Of a stretch of DNA of 64,000 nucleotides, positions 49,310 to 58,882 are shown one piece after another (position 1 is the stretch's first letter; each line of letters begins with the position of its first letter). Both the position numbers and the translations under genes were made by a program. Where the stretch lies: positions 29,460-93,459 of the forward strand of contig CAYJIZ010000009.1 of assembly GCA_964370395.1 (NCBI GenBank), given 5' to 3'. The stretch is from JBGUVL01 sp964370395. Its GTDB lineage: Bacteria > Bacillota_I > Bacilli_A > Erysipelotrichales > Erysipelotrichaceae. The notes under the pieces were generated by a model, which worked only from the letters and a program-made list of their open reading frames with translations, did no database searches and was not told where the DNA came from.

Positions 49310-52300
49310 ATGGAACAAATTTACGCCTTAGCCAAACAATTAAATATGGAAGAAAGTGATTTGCATTATTTCGAGAATGCAAGTTTTTTTGAAAAACCGA
49401 TTTATCATCAACAAAGCGATGGGATTACATTGCACATTCGCTTTGCACAATTATTACCCTACGCTGTTTACGATGTGTTTTTATCGAAACTGAAATTGCA
49501 TACGCAAAGTAGAATTGCGTTGCAGATGAGTATCGACAGCAAGGATTATGAAGTGATTGATGTCAACAAGTATGTGAAACGATTAGCGCAAGAAGATCAT
49601 TATTTGCGTGTTTTTATGCATTCTTTTCCTTCAATTGAGAAACAATCATTGGTTTATAAATTTATGGATGAAGAAGATCGAAGCAAAGCGAGTGATAACG
49701 CACAGCGTTTGCAAACGCAATTGCTTTACTATGGAATTGATGTGGATGTCGTGATTGAAACACTAGAGGTTGACTTAACGATGAAAAGTGTAGCTTCTAC
49801 TTTACCAGAAGAAAAGAAAGTGGTAGAAGTGTACAAACAAGAAGTGAAATCGTTTAAAAAGAAGGCAGTGCACGATTTTATGGCGATGCCGATTAGAGAA
49901 TTAAACGATGGGATGTTTGAAGTGAAAATCCAAGGTAAGATTTTTGATAAAGAAAACGTGGAAATGAAAAGTGGTAAGATACGCCAAAAACTATACATCA
50001 CTGACTTTGATGAAGCGATTAGTATGCAGCGTTTTGAACGTGGTAGTTTAACGCGTGAAGTGTTGGATGCAATACAAGTAGGGGATATGGTTGTCGCCTA
50101 TGGAAGCGTGGAATACAATGTGTATTCAAGAGAAAATGTGTTCCGTCCAATTCAAATTGATGTCATAGATGAAGTAAAACGCAAGGATATGGCAGAGAAA
50201 AAACGTGTTGAATTGCACACGCATACGAAGTTTTCTGAAATGGATGCGGTATGTGACATTAGTGAATACATCCAACAAGTTGCAGCTTGGGGACATAATG
50301 CCATTGCGATTACTGACCATATGGTAGTACAAGGGTTTCCGATGGCACAAGAAGTGGTTGCGAAAATAAACAAACAAGAACGCGATACTCCATTTAAAAT
50401 GTTGTATGGTGTTGAGATGAATATGGTAGACCCGCAATTAAATATTGTGCGTAATGTAATCGATATGGAATTGGAAAAGGGTAGATATTGTATTTTTGAC
50501 TTAGAGACAACGGGATTGTCTTCAAAGTACGATCATATTATTGAGTTTGGTGCGCAAAACATGGACGAAAGAAATATCGTAGGTTCGATGCAAACCTTTA
50601 TTAAACCACCTGTTGCGATTAGTTCTTTTACTACTAATCTGACAGGGATAAGTGAAAATGATGTGGCGGATGCCCCTTCAATAGAAGAAGCGATCGATGC
50701 GATTTTAGATTTTATCGGGGATCGTGTGTTAGTGGCACATAATGCGGATTTTGATGTTACTTTCTTAAATGATTTATTAGTGCGTTTGGGTAGGGAACCA
50801 TTGCGTAATCCAGTTATTGATACACTTGATTTGGATCGCAGTTTACACAAAGAGAGAAAAGCCCACCGTTTGGGAAATGTGGCACGTTTTTATGGAATTA
50901 AATACGATGAAGATGGAGCGCATCGCGCGGATTATGATGCGAATGTATTAGTCGAAGTCTTCTTGCATATGTTAAATGAAATGCCTACGATTAAAACGTT
51001 GCAGCAACTAGCGGATTTTTATGATGAATCATGTTTTAGTAAGGTGAGAGCGAAACACGTTACGATTCTTGCGCGTAATGCGGAAGGATTAAAAGAGTTA
51101 TTTGAATTGGTGTCGTTGTCACATGTGAAATATTTGTCACAAAAATCAAAGAGTGGAAATACAGTAGTGGCAGAGCCACGTATTTTACGAAGTGAAATAA
51201 TAAAGCGACACAAAAATGGAAACTTATTGATTGGTAGCAGTTGTGCAAACTCAGAAGTGTTTGAAATTGCCCAAACCAGAGGAGACCAATATTTAAAAGA
51301 AGTGATTTCCTTTTATGATTATATTGAGGTGCAACCTTTGCCAGTTTATATGCATTTGGTTCATCGTGGATCAATTAGTGATGTAGAGCGTTTAAAAGAG
51401 ATTATTTCTAGTATTATTCGTGTTGGGAAAGAAAGCTCTAAGATTGTGGTAGCAAGTGGAGATGTGCATTATACACATCCGATGCAAAAGCAATTGCGCG
51501 ATATTTATATCGCAGCACAAGCAGTTGGTGGAATCCACCATCCGTTGTATATTTATAATGCGGAAAGAAGACGCAATACGCCAGCACCAGATCAACATCT
51601 TTTGACAACAGATGAAATGTTGAAAGAATTTGCTTTTTTAGGCAAAGAATTAGCACATGAAATTGTTGTGGATAATACGAATAAAATTGCCGATTTAATA
51701 GAACCAGTATATCCTGTAAAAGATCGTTTGTATCCTCCATCCATTGATGGTTGTGCTGATAAGTTAAGTAGTTTGTGTTATGAAACAGCACATCGTATTT
51801 ATGGTGTTACGTTACCTGAAATTGTAGAAAAACGATTGAAGAAAGAATTGGATAGTATTATTGGAAATGGGTTCGAGGTAGTGTATTATGTCTCGCATCT
51901 ATTAGTTAAGAAAAGTTTGGATGATGGCTATCTTGTGGGATCGCGTGGTTCCGTTGGATCTAGTTTTGCCGCTACGATGTCAAACATTACGGAAGTAAAT
52001 CCATTGGCTCCACACTACGTTTGTCCAAAATGCCAATTCAGTGAATTTTTCACTGATGGAAGTGTGGCTTCAGGATACGATTTACCTGATAAAAATTGTC
52101 CGCAATGTGGAAGTCCATTGCATGTAGATGGACAAGATATTCCTTTTGAAACATTCTTAGGTTTTGAAGGAGACAAAGTACCAGATATCGATTTGAACTT
52201 CTCTGGTGAATACCAAGCAGTAGCACATGCGTATACAAAAGAAGTATTTGGAGAATCGCATGTCTTTCGTGCAGGTACCATTGGAACGGTAGCAGATAAA

Positions 52301-53632
52301 ACAGCCTTTGGGTATGTAAAAGGGTATTGTGAAGAAATGGGTAAAGAAGGAATGTCGAATGCACAAGTACTTTATTTGGCACAACAATGTGCTGGAGTAA
52401 AACGTGCCAGTGGGCAGCATCCAGGAGGAATCATCGTGATTCCTAACGATATGGATGTTCATGACTTTACACCAATTCAATATCCAGCAAACGATGAAAC
52501 ATCAGAATGGAAAACAACGCATTTTGATTTCCACCGTATTCATGATAATGTTTTAAAATTTGATATTTTAGGGCATGTGGATCCTACCGCGATGAAGTTT
52601 CTAGAACGAATTAGTGGTGTTGATGTTCGTACCATTCCTATGAATGACAAAGCGACGATGTCAATCTTCTCAAGTGTGGATGCGTTGCATATCGATACAA
52701 GTAAAAACACTGAGAAAACCGGAGCAGCAGGAATACCTGAATTTGGGACATCCTTTGTTCGTGGAATTTTAGAATTAACAAAACCAACAACGTTTGACGA
52801 GTTATTAAAAATATCGGGGTTATCACATGGAACAGATGTTTGGTTGAATAATGCCAAAGATTTGATCGATGCGAAAGTGTGTACGCTAAAAGAAGTAATC
52901 GGTTGTCGTGATGACATCATGGTGTATTTAATGCACAAGGGATTGCCACCAAAACTTGCCTTTACCATAATGGAAAGCGTTCGTAAAGGAAAAGGATTAA
53001 AAGACGATTGGGTCCCAGAAATGAAAAAGTATGGGGTTGAAGATTACTATATTGAGTCTTGCGAGAAAATTAAGTATATGTTCCCAAAAGCCCATGCGGT
53101 TGCTTATGTTATGATGGCTATCCGTATTGCTTGGTTCAAGGTACATAAACCAATTTTCTATTACTGTATGTTCTTTACACTTCGCTGTGATGCGTATGAT
53201 GTTGATGCGATGATTAAGGGAGAAGCGAGTATTCGTAGTGTAATGGGGAACATTCAAGCACGCTTGAATAACCCAGAAACAAAACGCGATGTGAGCAAAA
53301 AAGAATTGGATACATTTACATGTTTAGAATTAGCGCTAGAGATGAACTTAAGAGGGTATCGCTTTGCGAACATCAACTTAATGAAATCAGCAGCGGTTGA
53401 TTTTATTCCTGATCCAGATGATCCGAATCGTATTCTTCCACCATTTGCAAGTATTGATGGATTAGGTGAAAACGTCGCGCATACTATTGTTGCTGCGCGT
53501 AAAAAAGGAGCCTTTCTATCAAAACAAGATTTATCAAATCGTACTGCGTTAAATGGTACAAGCATTAAAAAACTAGAAGAGTTAGGGGTATTAAAAGAGT
53601 TACAAAACGAAAATCAAATGTCGTTATTTTAG
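49310..53632 (+). CDS. polC: DNA polymerase III alpha subunit, PolC type
   Basis: The 1440-residue replicative polymerase of low-GC Gram-positive bacteria. Order of domains: N-terminal and OB region (to about 300), first PHP part (LHTHTKFSEMDAV, ITDHMVVQGF), inserted DnaQ-like 3'-5' exonuclease (FDLETTGLSSKYDHIIEFGA, HNADFDVTFL, HRADYDA), second PHP part, polymerase core with a four-cysteine zinc finger (CPKC, CPQC) just before PDIDLNFSGEYQ, and the C-terminal helix-hairpin-helix region. It ends ENQMSLF, a beta-clamp-binding motif. The ATG at 49310 follows GAGTGAG; ATG 49298 is an alternative. TATAAT lies at 49279-49284. Confidence 0.98.
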   Translation: MEQIYALAKQLNMEESDLHYFENASFFEKPIYHQQSDGITLHIRFAQLLPYAVYDVFLSKLKLHTQSRIALQMSIDSKDYEVIDVNKYVKRLAQEDHYLRVFMHSFPSIEKQSLVYKFMDEEDRSKASDNAQRLQTQLLYYGIDVDVVIETLEVDLTMKSVASTLPEEKKVVEVYKQEVKSFKKKAVHDFMAMPIRELNDGMFEVKIQGKIFDKENVEMKSGKIRQKLYITDFDEAISMQRFERGSLTREVLDAIQVGDMVVAYGSVEYNVYSRENVFRPIQIDVIDEVKRKDMAEKKRVELHTHTKFSEMDAVCDISEYIQQVAAWGHNAIAITDHMVVQGFPMAQEVVAKINKQERDTPFKMLYGVEMNMVDPQLNIVRNVIDMELEKGRYCIFDLETTGLSSKYDHIIEFGAQNMDERNIVGSMQTFIKPPVAISSFTTNLTGISENDVADAPSIEEAIDAILDFIGDRVLVAHNADFDVTFLNDLLVRLGREPLRNPVIDTLDLDRSLHKERKAHRLGNVARFYGIKYDEDGAHRADYDANVLVEVFLHMLNEMPTIKTLQQLADFYDESCFSKVRAKHVTILARNAEGLKELFELVSLSHVKYLSQKSKSGNTVVAEPRILRSEIIKRHKNGNLLIGSSCANSEVFEIAQTRGDQYLKEVISFYDYIEVQPLPVYMHLVHRGSISDVERLKEIISSIIRVGKESSKIVVASGDVHYTHPMQKQLRDIYIAAQAVGGIHHPLYIYNAERRRNTPAPDQHLLTTDEMLKEFAFLGKELAHEIVVDNTNKIADLIEPVYPVKDRLYPPSIDGCADKLSSLCYETAHRIYGVTLPEIVEKRLKKELDSIIGNGFEVVYYVSHLLVKKSLDDGYLVGSRGSVGSSFAATMSNITEVNPLAPHYVCPKCQFSEFFTDGSVASGYDLPDKNCPQCGSPLHVDGQDIPFETFLGFEGDKVPDIDLNFSGEYQAVAHAYTKEVFGESHVFRAGTIGTVADKTAFGYVKGYCEEMGKEGMSNAQVLYLAQQCAGVKRASGQHPGGIIVIPNDMDVHDFTPIQYPANDETSEWKTTHFDFHRIHDNVLKFDILGHVDPTAMKFLERISGVDVRTIPMNDKATMSIFSSVDALHIDTSKNTEKTGAAGIPEFGTSFVRGILELTKPTTFDELLKISGLSHGTDVWLNNAKDLIDAKVCTLKEVIGCRDDIMVYLMHKGLPPKLAFTIMESVRKGKGLKDDWVPEMKKYGVEDYYIESCEKIKYMFPKAHAVAYVMMAIRIAWFKVHKPIFYYCMFFTLRCDAYDVDAMIKGEASIRSVMGNIQARLNNPETKRDVSKKELDTFTCLELALEMNLRGYRFANINLMKSAAVDFIPDPDDPNRILPPFASIDGLGENVAHTIVAARKKGAFLSKQDLSNRTALNGTSIKKLEELGVLKELQNENQMSLF

Positions 53633-53643
53633 GGGGGATCATT

Positions 53644-54687
53644 ATGGAAGTCAAAATAAATCGAGAACAACTTATTCAAGATATGAAGCAACTGATTGAA
53701 ACACAGAGTGTCGTTAGTTTTTATGAACTAATTCATCCTGTTATCGAAGCGCGTGCCAAACAACTGGGATATACGGTTACTTATGATCGTAAGCATACTG
53801 CTTATATTAAAGTTGCGGGTAGTGATCACAGCAAATGTGTATGTGTGGGGGCGCACTTGGATACCATTGGTTTAATGGTGCGTCGTATTCAATCTGATGG
53901 AACCTTAGCAGTACGCCAATTAGGGGGCGTTAACTATGCTAGTTTAGAAGGAGAAAGTGTTACCATCCATACGCGTGATAACAAGGTGTATACGGGAATG
54001 GTTATTTGTAAGTCACACTCTGTTCATGTCTTTGATGATGCACGTACGTTAGCGCGTGATGAACAAGGGATGCAAGTAATTTTAGATCACTTTGTAGCAA
54101 GCGAACAAGATGTATTGGATTTGGGTATTCAACATGGTGATGTCATTTGTATTGAACCACGCTTTCAATATACACAGGAAGGTTTTGTCCGTTCGCGCTT
54201 TATCGATGACAAAGCAGCTGTGGCAGCGGTGTTTGCATGCTTGGATGTAATGAAGCAACAAGATTTAACACCAAAGTATGACACGTTATTTGCATTTCCT
54301 ATCTTTGAAGAAATCGGACATGGGGGTGCCTATGTACCACCAGAGGTAAGCGAATATGTAGCGTTAGATATCGGATTAATCGGACCAGATTACCACGGTA
54401 GTGAAACGAAGGTTTCGATTTGTGCAGCTGACAATTATTCACCATACGATCGAGCTTTAACAAATCGCATTATCGATTTGGCCAAGAAGGCAGATATCGA
54501 TTATTGCGTTGACATTTTTTATCGCTATGGAACGGATGCCAATGCAGCGATTCGAAGCGGAAATAACATCTATGCTGCAGCCTTCGGAATGGGTTGTATG
54601 AATACGCATGGAATGGAACGATGCCATATCACAGCCATTGAACAAACGGCGAAGTTAACATTATTTTACATAATGGATTGGCAGTAA
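53644..54687 (+). CDS. M42-family metallo-aminopeptidase
   Basis: A 347-residue tetrahedral aminopeptidase-type (glutamyl aminopeptidase/PepA-Ysdc) enzyme. Metal ligands and catalytic residues are in GAHLDTIGLM, RFIDDKAAVAAVF, FEEIGHGGAY, the Asp of YVALDIGLIG, and the last His in NTHGMERCH. A PDZ-like insert (about 65-155) is normal for the family. It acts on short peptides in the cytoplasm. GGGGGATC precedes the ATG, 11 bp after polC, so it may share the polC transcript. A terminator follows. Confidence 0.9.
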   Translation: MEVKINREQLIQDMKQLIETQSVVSFYELIHPVIEARAKQLGYTVTYDRKHTAYIKVAGSDHSKCVCVGAHLDTIGLMVRRIQSDGTLAVRQLGGVNYASLEGESVTIHTRDNKVYTGMVICKSHSVHVFDDARTLARDEQGMQVILDHFVASEQDVLDLGIQHGDVICIEPRFQYTQEGFVRSRFIDDKAAVAAVFACLDVMKQQDLTPKYDTLFAFPIFEEIGHGGAYVPPEVSEYVALDIGLIGPDYHGSETKVSICAADNYSPYDRALTNRIIDLAKKADIDYCVDIFYRYGTDANAAIRSGNNIYAAAFGMGCMNTHGMERCHITAIEQTAKLTLFYIMDWQ

Positions 54688-54707
54688 AAATTTGTAAAAA
54701 TATAACC

Positions 54708-54740
54708 AAAAGATGCCTATTTTATAGGTATCTTTTTTTA
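54708..54740 (+). terminator. Terminator of polC-M42 group
   Basis: AAAAGATGCCTAT and ATAGGTATCTTTT with one mismatch and a three-base loop, then T-run. Confidence 0.8.
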
Positions 54741-54761
54741 TGCAAAAAAATTAACAATTTG

Positions 54762-54790
54762 TATACAAAAACTTGATTAAATAGTATAAT
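54762..54790 (+). promoter_or_regulatory. Promoter of the mraZ cluster
   Basis: TATACA (54762-54767), 17 bp, TATAAT (54785-54790), directly followed by the MraZ-type repeats. Confidence 0.7.
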
Positions 54791-54830
54791 AGTGGTGAGA
54801 AGTAGCACAAAGTGGTGGAAAGTGGGTGAA
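54791..54830 (+). promoter_or_regulatory. MraZ-binding repeats
   Basis: Four adjoining decamers: AGTGGTGAGA, AGTAGCACAA, AGTGGTGGAA, AGTGGGTGAA. Three keep GTGG at exactly 10-bp steps and the second is degenerate. MraZ is known to bind GTGG/TGGGN-type repeats with 10-bp period in its own promoter and repress the division cluster. These repeats cover the start region right after the -10 and run up to the mraZ start. Confidence 0.8.
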
Positions 54831-54833
54831 AAT

Positions 54834-55289
54834 ATGTCTGATATGATGCTGTTTAACAGTTTTATCGGTGAATATGCACATAATATTGATAAAAAAGGAC
54901 GTATTATCATTCCTGCCAAATTTCGTGATGCTTTCGCAGGACATCTGATTGTTTCCAAAGGGTTAGATGGTTGTCTAAATTTATACACATTAGACCAATG
55001 GAACCAAATGATGCAACAGTTAATGAGTCTTCCAAATACAAAAAGAGAAACAAGATTATTCAAACGTAATTTAGCAGCGAAAGCGAGCGAGTGCGAAGTG
55101 GATAACCAAGGGCGTATCCTAATTCCTGCTAATTTAGTGAAAGAAGCAGATCTTGAGAAAGAATGCTATGTAATCGGAACAGGGAATACCGTAGAAATAT
55201 GGTCGAAACAACGTTGGGATGCATACAATGAAGAACATAGCGATGATTTTGAAGAAGTTGCGGAAACGTTAACGGAGTTCTTATTATAA
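54834..55289 (+). CDS. mraZ: Transcriptional regulator MraZ
   Basis: A 151-residue protein with two SpoVT/AbrB-like domains: FIGEYAHNIDKKGRIIIPAKFRDAF near residues 10-33 (cited by parts GEYAHNIDKKGR and IIPAKFR) and ASECEVDNQGRILIPANLV near 85-105. It forms ring-shaped oligomers that bind repeats in its own promoter. The start at 54834 is chosen because the longer frame from 54792 would be translated from the operator repeats. Its stop overlaps rsmH by one base. Confidence 0.95.
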   Translation: MSDMMLFNSFIGEYAHNIDKKGRIIIPAKFRDAFAGHLIVSKGLDGCLNLYTLDQWNQMMQQLMSLPNTKRETRLFKRNLAAKASECEVDNQGRILIPANLVKEADLEKECYVIGTGNTVEIWSKQRWDAYNEEHSDDFEEVAETLTEFLL

Positions 55290-56221
55290 TGGAACACTAC
55301 AGCGTACTGTTGAAAGAATGTATTCAATACTTAAATATTAAGGAAGACGGTATTTATGTTGATGGAACATTAGGAAGAGCTGGACACAGTTCACAAATAT
55401 TAAAACGAATTAAAAAAGGACATTTGTATTCCTTTGATAAAGATAGAGAAGCGATTGAGAAATGCACACCGATCTTAACAGCCATTGGTGATAACTTCAC
55501 ATTGTTGCATGCAGACTTTGCGAATATGAAAACGATGTTAGAAGAAAATGGAGTGTTTGGAATCGATGGATTGCTTCTGGACTTGGGTGTTAGTTCACCA
55601 CAGTTTGATGAAGCACAAAGAGGATTCTCTTATCGTTACGATGCAAGATTAGATATGCGCATGGACCAAAGCCAACCGCTTAGTGCATACGAAGTCGTGA
55701 ACGAATATGCTTACGAAGATTTAGTAAGAATCTTCTTCCAATATGGAGAAGAAAAATTTGCGAAACAAGTCGCACGTAAAATTGAAAAACGACGTGAAGA
55801 AAAAGCGATAGAAACAACATTTGAATTAGTGGATGTTATCAAGTCAGCATTACCAGCAAAAGTAGTAAATGCGAAAGGACACCCAGCGAAGAAAATATTT
55901 CAGGCTATTCGTATTGAAGTGAATGGAGAATTAGCAGCGTTGAAAAAGACATTGGATGAAATGATTCCGTTTCTAAATGTCGGTGGAAGAATTTGTATTA
56001 TCAGTTTTCACTCTTTGGAAGATCGCATGATTAAGGAAGCGTTCAATGCGTATACAAAAGCGAAGAAAGTTGACAAACGAATTCCGTTGATGCCTGAAGA
56101 GGTAGAAGAAATGCCATATCGATTGGTGGAAAGAAAACCGATTGTGGCAGATGAAATTGAATTAAATGAAAACAAAAGGTCACACAGTGCAAAGCTTAGA
56201 GTGATAGAAAGGGTACGGTAG
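55289..56221 (+). CDS. rsmH: 16S rRNA (cytosine1402-N4)-methyltransferase
   Basis: A 310-residue methyltransferase (MraW) that modifies C1402 in the ribosomal P site. The SAM loop is YVDGTLGRAGHS, and LLLDLGVSSPQFDEAQRGFS with the following RYDARLDMRMD is family-specific, as is ISFHSLEDRMIKEAF. It is the second gene of the division cluster, coupled to mraZ by TAATG. Confidence 0.98.
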   Translation: MEHYSVLLKECIQYLNIKEDGIYVDGTLGRAGHSSQILKRIKKGHLYSFDKDREAIEKCTPILTAIGDNFTLLHADFANMKTMLEENGVFGIDGLLLDLGVSSPQFDEAQRGFSYRYDARLDMRMDQSQPLSAYEVVNEYAYEDLVRIFFQYGEEKFAKQVARKIEKRREEKAIETTFELVDVIKSALPAKVVNAKGHPAKKIFQAIRIEVNGELAALKKTLDEMIPFLNVGGRICIISFHSLEDRMIKEAFNAYTKAKKVDKRIPLMPEEVEEMPYRLVERKPIVADEIELNENKRSHSAKLRVIERVR

Positions 56222-56225
56222 TAAC

Positions 56226-56531
56226 ATGGTTAAAATTATTAAGAAAAAAAGAAAATTTCGTTTAGAAGGTATCATCACAGCAGTATTTATGGTATCTGTT
56301 TTGATGTTCTTATTCTCTGCAACTATCTTACGTGCTCACAATGTATCATTAACAAAACAAAGCACTTATATTGAACGTACAAATGACAAATTGCAAAATG
56401 ATGTCGCTAACTTGGAAGTGCAAGTAAAACAATTAGACAACCGTGATCGCATTTTAGAAATCGCGGAACAACATGGGTTGAAAGTGAACCAAAATAGCAT
56501 CGTTTCAGTAGTGGGGGATGCCGCAGAATAG
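56226..56531 (+). CDS. ftsL: Cell division protein FtsL
   Basis: A 101-residue bitopic protein. A basic cytoplasmic start (MVKIIKKKRKFR) precedes one membrane helix (about 15-37) and an extracellular coiled coil (about 45-85) with heptads. FtsL forms a complex with DivIC/FtsB and DivIB that activates FtsW-PbpB at the septum. Sequence conservation is low in this family; identity follows from length, topology and position between rsmH and pbpB. Confidence 0.85.
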   Translation: MVKIIKKKRKFRLEGIITAVFMVSVLMFLFSATILRAHNVSLTKQSTYIERTNDKLQNDVANLEVQVKQLDNRDRILEIAEQHGLKVNQNSIVSVVGDAAE

Positions 56532-56546
56532 TCTGGGGGATTTGTA

Positions 56547-58745
56547 ATGGCAAGAAAGAATACGTATAAACAAACAAACAAAAGAGTGTTGAATATAATG
56601 ATATTCTTTGGTGTAATCGTGGCATTGGTAGTTTCCAATGTCCTTTTTACAATGATTACACATGAACATTTTAGAAGTGGAAAAAACATTGCTGCTTATA
56701 GTAAAGATAGCAATTATGTAAAGGAAGATATTGTTGCAAATCGCGGTTCGATTTACGATCGTAACAAAGAAGTCATTGCGCAAGACATCGATGCGTATGA
56801 TATTGTGGCGATTGTTGATGAAAATCGTGTGAATGCATCAGATGATGCGGCGTATGTGAAAGATATTAGCAAAACGTGTGAAGCGTTATCGAGTATCATT
56901 CATGTGGAAGCGAGCAAACTAGAACCGTTCCTTAAAAACGCGAGAGAAAAAGGTCTTTACCAAACGGAATTTGGATCGTATGGGAAAACGTTAAATGCGC
57001 AACAAAAAGAAGACATTGAAAAATTAGAATTACCTGGAATCGAATTTAAGAAATCAACGGACCGTGTGTATCCTGTTGGTATTTTTGCTTCTCAACTAAT
57101 CGGTTTTGCCCAATACAATTACGATGATGGAAAAATCAAAGGGGTAAATGGAATCGAACAAATCTACGATGACCAATTGAGTGGAAAAAATGGAGTGGTA
57201 GCATACTTAAAGGATTCAGATGGAGATTATTTACCTAAAACAAAAAAATACTTGGAAACTGCAGAAAACGGGAATGATATTTATTTGACAATCGATAAGA
57301 ATGTCCAATCAACGACCGAAAAAGCATTGCAGGATACAATGGAAAGCAACCAAGCCCAAGCGGCATGGTGTGTGGTAATGGAAGCGAAGACAGGAAAAAT
57401 TTTAGCGCAAGCAGGGTATCCAACGTATGATTTGAATTCTCCTGATAAAATCGACAATGAATACAACACGCCTAGTAGTGTGCCTTTTGAACCAGGATCT
57501 GTTATCAAGCCTTTCGTTTATGCAGGAGCGATTGAAGAAGGTGCCTACAATGGACAAGCGTTATTCAACTCGAAAGAAGTTAGTGTTGGATTGGATGCGA
57601 ATGGAAACATTGCCCAAGTAGCACCGAATGCACCAAATAAATTTATCACTGTACAAGATGCCTTAGGGAAAGACTATGGAACCATCACTTATGATGAAGG
57701 ATTAATTCGTTCAACTAATACAGCGATGGTTAACTTGTTGACAACTACTTATAATGTGGATAAAAACATTGAATATTTAAAGAAATTCGGTTTCTTTGAA
57801 GAAGTGGGAATCGATGGAATGAACGAAGACAAAGGATTACTGAATACAGCTTATCCAAGTGATAAGGTGGTACTTGGGTTTGGACAAGCTTCAAAAGTCA
57901 CTTCATACCAATTAATTCAAGCTTATAGTGCATTATTTGGTGATGGACGAATGGTGAAACCTTATGTCATCGATAAAATTGTTAATCCAAATACAGGAGA
58001 AACAGAATACAAAGGAAAAACACAACATTCTGAACAAATTGTTTCTACTGAAACAACAGCGTACTTACAAGGATTGATGAAACGAATTGTAAGTGAACCT
58101 TATGGGACAGCACACCATTATGCGATGTCTGATGTTGCATTGATGGCAAAAACCGGAACGGGGGAAATTGGTGTAGAGGGAGGATATTCTCGTACCATCT
58201 TTACCAGTTCAATCATGGCAGCTGCACCAGCTGATAATCCAGAAGTAATTGTTTATTATGCTTTCCAAAGTTCTAATATTACGAGTTATAAAACATCTTA
58301 TTTCCAAGACATTGTCAGAGAAGCTTTACTTGCTGTTGATGGATATGGAAAAGCGAGTGAAAATACAACAAACAATTCAACGGTGGCGAACTTCAATATA
58401 TTTGAAATGCCACAATTGGTGAACCATTCACTAAGCTATGCGAATGAAAAGTTATCCGCACATACTAAAAATATTGTATATGTAGGGGATGGAAATACGG
58501 TTATTTCACAATATCCAAGTAGTACTACCAAAACGATTTCGTCGCAAAAAGTGTTCTTGCTCACTGATGGTAGCAACATTACTATGCCAAACATGAGTGG
58601 TTGGACACGGAAAGATGTGAAAATGTTTATGAAACTGAGTGGAATCGATATCACAATCAATGGAAGTGGTAGTGTTGCTTCCCAAAGTGTATCGGAGAAA
58701 ACGATCATAAATGAAGATAGTAAAATCGTAGTGGAATTAAAATAA
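56547..58745 (+). CDS. pbpB: Class B penicillin-binding protein with PASTA domains (septal PBP2B)
   Basis: The 732-residue septal transpeptidase. Cytoplasmic tail, one membrane anchor (about 15-37), dimerisation domain (NRGSIYDRNKEVIAQD), then the transpeptidase with S318-V-I-K321 (EPGSVIKPF), RSTNTAM (SxN) and AKTGTGEI (KTG). Two PASTA domains close the protein (about 615-732, starting MPQLVNHSLSYANEKL and MPNMSGWTRKDVKMFM). It partners FtsW (encoded at 9.9 kb) and FtsL. GGGGGA precedes the ATG; a terminator follows, separating it from mraY. Confidence 0.95.
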   Translation: MARKNTYKQTNKRVLNIMIFFGVIVALVVSNVLFTMITHEHFRSGKNIAAYSKDSNYVKEDIVANRGSIYDRNKEVIAQDIDAYDIVAIVDENRVNASDDAAYVKDISKTCEALSSIIHVEASKLEPFLKNAREKGLYQTEFGSYGKTLNAQQKEDIEKLELPGIEFKKSTDRVYPVGIFASQLIGFAQYNYDDGKIKGVNGIEQIYDDQLSGKNGVVAYLKDSDGDYLPKTKKYLETAENGNDIYLTIDKNVQSTTEKALQDTMESNQAQAAWCVVMEAKTGKILAQAGYPTYDLNSPDKIDNEYNTPSSVPFEPGSVIKPFVYAGAIEEGAYNGQALFNSKEVSVGLDANGNIAQVAPNAPNKFITVQDALGKDYGTITYDEGLIRSTNTAMVNLLTTTYNVDKNIEYLKKFGFFEEVGIDGMNEDKGLLNTAYPSDKVVLGFGQASKVTSYQLIQAYSALFGDGRMVKPYVIDKIVNPNTGETEYKGKTQHSEQIVSTETTAYLQGLMKRIVSEPYGTAHHYAMSDVALMAKTGTGEIGVEGGYSRTIFTSSIMAAAPADNPEVIVYYAFQSSNITSYKTSYFQDIVREALLAVDGYGKASENTTNNSTVANFNIFEMPQLVNHSLSYANEKLSAHTKNIVYVGDGNTVISQYPSSTTKTISSQKVFLLTDGSNITMPNMSGWTRKDVKMFMKLSGIDITINGSGSVASQSVSEKTIINEDSKIVVELK

Positions 58746-58773
58746 GAAGAGAGTGCAAACTTTCTTCTTTTTT
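58744..58773 (+). terminator. Terminator of mraZ-rsmH-ftsL-pbpB
   Basis: AAGAAGAGAGT, loop GCAA, ACTTTCTTCTT (11 bp with one wobble), then T-run; overlaps the pbpB stop. Confidence 0.8.
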
Positions 58774-58799
58774 AAAGAGTAATATATGCAATCTCACTG

Positions 58800-58827
58800 T
58801 TAACATTATGTAAAAAAATGATATAAT
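58800..58827 (+). promoter_or_regulatory. Promoter of mraY-murD-uppP
   Basis: TTAACA (58800-58805), 16 bp, TATAAT (58822-58827). The leader of about 48 bases contains a small hairpin AGCGC/GCGCT at 58855-58868, just before the ribosome binding site TAGGAG. Confidence 0.75.
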
Positions 58828-58882
58828 ACAGTGTATGGAATAAAGATTAGAAACAGCGCAAACGCGCTAGTAGGAGATAGAT

